A program made the position numbers and the translations under genes. From positions 1 through 26,668 of the forward strand of contig CAYUNE010000039.1 of the NCBI GenBank assembly GCA_964446115.1: 26,668 nucleotides of DNA, written 5' to 3'. The notes below the pieces were generated by a model. That model saw only the letters and a list, made by a program, of their open reading frames with translations. It was not told the DNA's origin and did no database searches. The stretch comes from CAYUNE01 sp964446115 (GTDB taxonomy: Bacteria; Desulfobacterota; Desulfobulbia; Desulfobulbales; Desulfobulbaceae). Positions 21,693 through 26,668 of the stretch are shown here, one piece after another (the first letter of the stretch is position 1; each line of letters begins with the position of its first letter).

Positions 21693-24358
21693 GCCCGCCG
21701 AAAATCACCCCCATGCTCCGGCAGTACCTTGAAATCAAGGAACAGCACCCGGATACCGTTCTCTTCTACAGGATGGGGGATTTTTACGAGATGTTCTTCG
21801 AGGACGCGAAAACCGCTTCCCGGGTTCTGGGCATCACCCTCACCTCGCGCAGCGGCAAAGATGAGCAAAATAAAATCCCCATGTGCGGGGTTCCCTACCA
21901 TGCGGTCTCCTCGTATCTGGGCAAGATGGTCAGGGCGGGTTTCCGGGTGGCCATCTGCGAACAGGTCGAGGATCCCAAACAGGCAAAGGGAATCGTCAAA
22001 CGGGAGGTGGTCCGGATCGTCACCCCCGGCGTCACCACCGAAGAACAGCTCCTGGACGACAAGAGCAACTGCTATGTGAGCGCCCTTGGGGTACGCCGGG
22101 CCGGTAAAAACCACTTCACCCTGGGCGTCGGCTTTCTGGATATCTCCACGGGAGAATTCCTGGTGACCGAGTATGGGGAGCAACCCATCCGTTCGGAAAG
22201 CATCATCGACGAGATCACCCGCATGCAACCCGCAGAACTGCTGATCGCCGAACCGGATGATGAGCTGCTCGCTCCCCTGCTTGCCGATCTCACCACTCTG
22301 ATCCCCCGTCTCTGCATCACCCGCCGTCCTGAAGATACCTTTCAGCCCGACACCGCCCGCGCCCTGCTCACCGAACATTTCAACACCACCAACCTCGCCG
22401 GTTTCGGCTGTGACGATCTCACCGCGGCCATCCAGGCCGGCGGCGGCCTGCTGGGCTATATCCAGGAAACCCAGAAAACCGCGCTCTCCCACATCAAAAG
22501 GTTGCGTCGCCTGGACAACACCTCCTCCTTGATCATTGATGATTCCTCACGCCGTAACCTGGAACTCACCGAGACGATCATCGGCGGGAAAAGGGAAGGT
22601 TCGCTGCTGGCCGTCCTTGACAGGACCTGCACCCCCATGGGCGCAAGACTGCTGAAACAACGGCTGCTCTTTCCCCTGCAGGATCCGCAAAAAATCCGGG
22701 AGCGTCTCGACAGCGTGGAACAGCTGGTGGGTGACGGCGGCGGCCGCCGGGAACTGCGCAACCTGCTCAGCGGCGTCTACGACCTGGAGCGGCTTTGCAG
22801 CAGGCTGGTACTGGGACGGGGGAATGCCCGGGATATGATCGCCATGCGGGTGTCGATTGCCGCCCTGCCGGAGCTGAAAAAACAAATCACCGCATTTCAA
22901 CCGGGACTGCTCCACGATATCGGCAAAGATATCGACCTGCTGGCCGATCTCCACGACCTCATCGGCCGGGCGATTCGCGATGATGCCCCGGTTACCCTGC
23001 GGGAAGGCGGACTCATCCGCGACGGATTCCATGCCGGCCTGGATGAACTGCTCACCCTGGTGAGAGATGGCAAACGGATGATCCTCGGTCTGGAGGAACA
23101 GGAGCGGCGGCGCACCGGTATCGCCAAACTCAAGGTCGGCTACAACCGGGTCTTCGGATATTTCTTCGAGGTGAGCCGGGCCCAGGCCGACCAGGTGCCG
23201 GAGGACTACATCCGCAAACAGACCCTGGTCAACGCCGAACGATTCATCACCCCGGAACTCAAGACCCTGGAAAATAAAATCATCACCGCCCAGGACAAAC
23301 GCCTTGACCTGGAATACAGCATTTTTCTCGAACTCCGGCAACGGATCAGCGCCCGGAGCAGCCGCATCCTGAAAACCGCATCGCAGATCGCCGCCATCGA
23401 CTTTCTGGTCTCCCTTGCCGAAACCGCGGTGACAAACCGCTATGTCAAACCGGTGGTGGATGACGGCGAAGAAATCCTCATCCGCGAGGGACGACATCCC
23501 ATCATCGAAAAATCCCTGCCCCCGGGCCGTTTCGTACCCAACGATATCAGGCTCGACCCCAAACAAAACGAGGTCATCATCATCACCGGTCCCAATATGG
23601 CCGGAAAATCGACGGTGTTACGGCAGACGGCCCTCATCGTGCTCATGGCGCACATCGGCAGTTTTGTCCCCGCCGACAAGGTGCGCACCGGAATCGTCGA
23701 CCGCATCTTCACCCGGGTGGGCGCCATGGATGATCTGCGACGCGGCCAGTCCACCTTCATGGTGGAGATGAATGAGACTGCCAATATCCTCAACAATGCC
23801 ACGGAAAAAAGCCTGGTCATTCTCGATGAGATCGGCCGCGGTACCTCCACCTACGACGGCCTGGCCATTGCCTGGGCCGTCACCGAGGAACTGGTCTCCA
23901 AAAACGGTGTCGGAGTAAAAACCCTCTTTGCCACCCATTACCATGAACTCACGGACCTGGCCCGCACGCAGAAGCGCATCCGGAATCAGTCCATTGCCGT
24001 GCGGGAGTGGAATGACCGCATCATCTTTCTGCACAAACTGGTGGAAGGCGCCGCCAACCGCAGTTACGGTATCCAGGTCGCCGCTCTGGCAGGCGTGCCG
24101 AAACGGGTGGTGCAGCGGGCCCAGGAGATCCTCACCAATATCGAACAGGGAGAATTTACCCGTGAGGGGGAACCCACCATCGGCATTTCAAAAAAACAGA
24201 GGCCCAAAAAGCGACACCCCAGCCAGTTGTCGCTGTTTCAACCCCGGCGGGATCCGCTACGCACTCTGCTTGAGGGTATCAACCCGGATAACATCACACC
24301 GTTGGAGGCCCTCTCCCTGCTCTACCGTGCCCGCGAATTGCTGGAGGAGAAAAACTGA
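21689..24358 (+). CDS. mutS: DNA mismatch repair protein MutS
   Basis: An 889-residue MutS1 protein of full family length. The mismatch-recognition motif is GDFYEMF, with F32 and E34 as the wedge and contact residues. The connector, core and clamp domains fill residues ~130-560. The ATPase has Walker A GPNMAGKST (634-642), STFMVEMNETANIL, Walker B LVILDEIGRGTSTYDG (D713, E714) and the ATHYHEL switch. The C-terminal tail (~800-889) contains QLSLF, which resembles a beta-clamp binding motif, and NPDNITPLEALSLLYRARELL, the conserved MutS C-terminal helix. It detects mispairs and small loops and recruits MutL. It is translationally coupled to the HIT gene (ATGA). Confidence 0.97.
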   Translation: MSPPKITPMLRQYLEIKEQHPDTVLFYRMGDFYEMFFEDAKTASRVLGITLTSRSGKDEQNKIPMCGVPYHAVSSYLGKMVRAGFRVAICEQVEDPKQAKGIVKREVVRIVTPGVTTEEQLLDDKSNCYVSALGVRRAGKNHFTLGVGFLDISTGEFLVTEYGEQPIRSESIIDEITRMQPAELLIAEPDDELLAPLLADLTTLIPRLCITRRPEDTFQPDTARALLTEHFNTTNLAGFGCDDLTAAIQAGGGLLGYIQETQKTALSHIKRLRRLDNTSSLIIDDSSRRNLELTETIIGGKREGSLLAVLDRTCTPMGARLLKQRLLFPLQDPQKIRERLDSVEQLVGDGGGRRELRNLLSGVYDLERLCSRLVLGRGNARDMIAMRVSIAALPELKKQITAFQPGLLHDIGKDIDLLADLHDLIGRAIRDDAPVTLREGGLIRDGFHAGLDELLTLVRDGKRMILGLEEQERRRTGIAKLKVGYNRVFGYFFEVSRAQADQVPEDYIRKQTLVNAERFITPELKTLENKIITAQDKRLDLEYSIFLELRQRISARSSRILKTASQIAAIDFLVSLAETAVTNRYVKPVVDDGEEILIREGRHPIIEKSLPPGRFVPNDIRLDPKQNEVIIITGPNMAGKSTVLRQTALIVLMAHIGSFVPADKVRTGIVDRIFTRVGAMDDLRRGQSTFMVEMNETANILNNATEKSLVILDEIGRGTSTYDGLAIAWAVTEELVSKNGVGVKTLFATHYHELTDLARTQKRIRNQSIAVREWNDRIIFLHKLVEGAANRSYGIQVAALAGVPKRVVQRAQEILTNIEQGEFTREGEPTIGISKKQRPKKRHPSQLSLFQPRRDPLRTLLEGINPDNITPLEALSLLYRARELLEEKN

Positions 24359-24479
24359 CAGTTTATAAACAGTTGCATTACCTCTTCGATGTATATTATT
24401 AATTGTGGCGATATTCGCAAATAAGGTATACTTTCCGGAGGGAAAAAGGTCTATACAAAAGACGACCACTTTTCAACCC

Positions 24480-26498
24480 ATGGAACAACGGAAAAAACCA
24501 TCTATTTTCAACCTAGTTCTCCTGGTGTTGCTGTTGCTCTGCAGCCTTGCAGCGGCCGACCCGGTCCGGGCGGAGAGCGGTGACGAGCCGCCTCCGGCTG
24601 CCGGCAGCGATGAGGCGGACAGCCGTTATCGGGCGGCCAAGGATTACTACTACCGTCTCATGCGGGAAAAGGAACTGGGTGAAAAACGGCAAAACTGGCT
24701 CGCCGGAACCAGGAATTTCCGCAGGATATATCTCGATTTTCCCAAGCATGCGCTTGCGCCTTCATGCCTCTTTATGATGGGCAGAATGCATCGCTCCATG
24801 TACAACCACTTTCACAACGACGCCGACAGCAAGGATGCCATCTATTACTTCAACGACGTCGCCAACATCTATCCCCGCCATCGCCTCGCCGACGACGCCC
24901 TTTTCGCCATTGCCGAAATATATCTCAACGCCCTGCGTAACCCGAAAAAAGCGACCATCGTTCTCAGTTCGCTCATCTCACGCTATCCCAACGGCGACCA
25001 ATATGCCAGGGCCGTCAACCGACTCCAGCAGATCTCCAGCGACAACCAGATTCCCATTTCCAGCGAACTGAGGGAATCCGGCTCACTCCAGCATCTGGTG
25101 AGCGTGCTGCCGGTCAAACACTGGTCCAACGACGAGTACACCCGCATCGCCATCCGGACCTCAAAGCCCGTCGATTACAAGGCGACCCTGCTGGAAAAGG
25201 TTGGCGATAAACCCAGGCGACTCTATATCGACTTTGCCCAGAGTTACATCCCTCCAAAATACCGGGCGCTGGTGCCCATCCAGGACGGTCTGCTGAAACA
25301 GGTGCGCACCGGTCAATTCACCCCCAGCACCGTGCGGGTGGTTCTGGATATCGAATCCATCTCCGACTATAAGATCTTCAACATGGAAGATCCCTTTCGG
25401 GTCATCGTCGATGTCAGGGGTGAAAAAAAGGTAAAAAGTGAGAAGGTGGCGAAACGTTCGGCCCCTCCGCCAGCATCCGTGACACCGCAATCTCAAAAAA
25501 CCGCTCGGATTGCTCCTGCGCGGGTCACCCGGGAACCGCAAGCAAAGAAGAAGCCGCCGGAAAAAAAGGAAGAGGAAGGCGCTAAGACTCAGGAACCGGT
25601 GCCGGTAGTGGAAACAGCGCCGGAAAGCGTTGAGGAAATCCGGACGGAATCCCATGCGGAAACCGAGGAGGAACCCACCATCATCAGTCTCCGGGATGAA
25701 AAGAAAAAACGCCCCGGCAGGCGGCCACGGCGTCCGGAACCCAAAAGGACAAAAAGAGAGTCGACGACTCCCGGCTCCTCTCCATTTTCCCTGGCCCAGC
25801 AGCTGGGGTTGGGGGTGCATCGCATCGTTATCGATCCCGGCCACGGCGGCAAGGATCCCGGCGCCATGGCCTTCGGGCTCAAGGAAAAAAATATCGTCCT
25901 CAAGGTGGCTATAAAACTGGCGGCGATTTTAAGGGAAAAACATGGATTCGATGTTTTTCTCACCCGCGAAGGAGATACCTTTATTCAACTGGAGGAACGA
26001 ACCGCCATCGCCAACACCAGAAAAGCGGACCTCTTCGTCTCCATCCACATCAATGCCCATCCCAAGCCGTCGGTGCACGGCATTGAGACCTTTTTCCTCA
26101 ACCTGGCAACCAATGACGAGGCCATGCGGGTGGCGGCCAGGGAAAACGCCACCACCAGTCATAATATCAGCGATATGCAGGATATCCTCAGCGACCTGAT
26201 GCAAAACAGCAAAATCGAGGAGTCTTCGCGGCTGGCTGAGTTTGTCCAGACCTCAATAATCAGCGGCCTCAGAAACGATCACTATCAGGTCAAAAATCTG
26301 GGTGTCAAGCAGGCGCCTTTCTACGTGCTGATCGGTGCTGAAATGCCGGCCATCCTGGCGGAGATCTCCTTTGTCACCAATCCCAAGGAAGCCCAACGGC
26401 TGCGCCGGGACTCCTACCTGCATCGCATTGCCGAACGTATCGCCCAGGGCATCCTCGACTACGTCAAAAACTCGACCACCGCAGCCCTCCAGTACTGA
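24480..26498 (+). CDS. Periplasmic N-acetylmuramoyl-L-alanine amidase with TPR-like and AMIN domains
   Basis: A 672-residue exported protein. The signal peptide is MEQRKKPSIFNLVLLVLLLLCSLAAADPVRA. Residues ~45-195 are TPR/outer-membrane-lipoprotein-like helical repeats (NWLAGTRNFRRIYLDFPKHALAPSCLFMMGRM, DAIYYFNDVANIYPRHRLADDALFAIAEIY). Residues ~205-325 are an AMIN domain, which targets peptidoglycan or the division septum. A charged linker follows (~330-440). Residues ~447-665 are Amidase_3, with zinc ligands H455 in DPGHGG, Glu in LKEKNIVL and His in SIHINAH, and catalytic Glu in LAEISFVTNP. It cleaves the glycan-peptide bond during daughter cell separation. ATG at 24480 is chosen for the signal peptide, although no good Shine-Dalgarno precedes it. 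The gap after mutS is 121 bp and contains the palindrome GTTTATAAAC (24361-24370). Confidence 0.92.
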   Translation: MEQRKKPSIFNLVLLVLLLLCSLAAADPVRAESGDEPPPAAGSDEADSRYRAAKDYYYRLMREKELGEKRQNWLAGTRNFRRIYLDFPKHALAPSCLFMMGRMHRSMYNHFHNDADSKDAIYYFNDVANIYPRHRLADDALFAIAEIYLNALRNPKKATIVLSSLISRYPNGDQYARAVNRLQQISSDNQIPISSELRESGSLQHLVSVLPVKHWSNDEYTRIAIRTSKPVDYKATLLEKVGDKPRRLYIDFAQSYIPPKYRALVPIQDGLLKQVRTGQFTPSTVRVVLDIESISDYKIFNMEDPFRVIVDVRGEKKVKSEKVAKRSAPPPASVTPQSQKTARIAPARVTREPQAKKKPPEKKEEEGAKTQEPVPVVETAPESVEEIRTESHAETEEEPTIISLRDEKKKRPGRRPRRPEPKRTKRESTTPGSSPFSLAQQLGLGVHRIVIDPGHGGKDPGAMAFGLKEKNIVLKVAIKLAAILREKHGFDVFLTREGDTFIQLEERTAIANTRKADLFVSIHINAHPKPSVHGIETFFLNLATNDEAMRVAARENATTSHNISDMQDILSDLMQNSKIEESSRLAEFVQTSIISGLRNDHYQVKNLGVKQAPFYVLIGAEMPAILAEISFVTNPKEAQRLRRDSYLHRIAERIAQGILDYVKNSTTAALQY

Positions 26499-26529
26499 TT
26501 ACCTTCCCGCTTACAGGTGTCGTAACTCA

Positions 26530-26544
26530 GTAACCGGTCACGGG
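26530..26544 (+). repeat. Dispersed 15-bp repeat, copy 3
   Basis: GTAACCGGTCACGGG, matching the consensus GTAAYYGRTCACRGS seen at 14285-14299 and, inverted, at 14332-14346. It lies 31 bp after the amidase stop. Confidence 0.5.
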
Positions 26545-26579
26545 ATATGTAAACCCGCGGTATATCTTGCTTCCAAACT

Positions 26580-26594
26580 GTAATTGGTCACAGG
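26580..26594 (+). repeat. Dispersed 15-bp repeat, copy 4
   Basis: GTAATTGGTCACAGG, one base different from the inverted copy at 14332-14346 and two from copy 1. It is 35 bp after copy 3 and 13 bp before the long hairpin. Confidence 0.5.
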
Positions 26595-26607
26595 TGCTGC
26601 AGATTTG

Positions 26608-26658
26608 CACGCTCTCTCCCGGCCGCTATAGCCCACTATGCGGCCGGGAGAGAGCGTG
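26608..26658. repeat. Long perfect hairpin (19-bp stem)
   Basis: The arms 26608-26626 and 26640-26658 are perfect reverse complements over 19 bp (CACGCTCTCTCCCGGCCGC and its complement). The 13-nt loop can add ATA:TAT pairs. No T-run follows on the plus strand (TAAAG), so a standard Rho-independent terminator is less likely than a palindromic repeat element or an RNA stem. The window ends 10 bp later, so wider context is missing. Confidence 0.6.
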
Positions 26659-26668
26659 TAAAGATGCG

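Noticed and set aside
22547..23566. Long minus-strand open frame inside mutS
   Set aside because: It is antisense to the conserved MutS core, with no family similarity or ribosome-binding site.
24405..24479. GTG at 24405 as start of the amidase
   Set aside because: It would add 25 residues ahead of a normal signal peptide and has no ribosome-binding site.
1..26668. tRNA, rRNA, CRISPR array or prophage genes
   Set aside because: I saw no cloverleaf, rRNA segment, regularly spaced direct repeats or phage structural genes.

Overview
The window reads as chromosome of an anaerobic, GC-rich bacterium. It is most like a sulfate- or sulfur-metabolising member of Desulfobacterota (Desulfobulbales-like). 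That placement is inferred from a selenocysteine formate dehydrogenase operon with a RACE-type corrinoid activase, a TauE-type anion exporter, and a polysaccharide module of the exosortase-associated type. No rRNA or other marker is present to confirm it.

Left edge (1-~1616): an AT-richer accessory segment that I read as the distal end of a mobile integron cassette array. It holds the 5' part of a group II intron on the minus strand, an attC-like imperfect hairpin (185-310) whose outer core the intron interrupts, a DUF4160/DUF2442 gene pair, a second attC-like site, and an unknown cassette gene whose two ends carry complementary core sequences. The integrase would lie outside the window, to the left if the usual array polarity holds.

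1626-9752: a secreted protein of unknown function overlaps an SrkA-like kinase. After a 141-bp gap comes a tight four-gene operon: selenocysteine formate dehydrogenase (in-frame TGA followed by a textbook bacterial SECIS hairpin), a two-[4Fe-4S] electron-transfer subunit, an FAD/NAD(P)-binding [2Fe-2S] reductase subunit, and a RACE/DUF4445 ferredoxin-ATPase. The first three look like a soluble formate:NAD(P) (or ferredoxin) oxidoreductase. The fourth suggests a link to corrinoid/Wood-Ljungdahl C1 chemistry.

9784-14280: a zinc-ribbon membrane protein (minus strand), then a plus-strand group: tandem Usp protein, ArsB/NhaD-type ion transporter, membrane-anchored SGNH hydrolase, and TauE/SafE exporter. 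A possible H-type pseudoknot covers the Usp ribosome-binding site.

14373-17976 (minus): an exopolysaccharide control module of chain-length (Wzz-type) protein, ExeA-like AAA ATPase and BY-kinase, without glycosyltransferases or a polymerase beside it.

18263-26498: a PPP-family phosphatase; the efp-epmA pair (minus); then, from a divergent promoter region, a YfcE-type phosphodiesterase, a HIT protein and MutS, which are translationally coupled, followed by a periplasmic amidase with TPR-like and AMIN domains. The last 170 bases hold copies of a dispersed 15-bp repeat and a long perfect hairpin.
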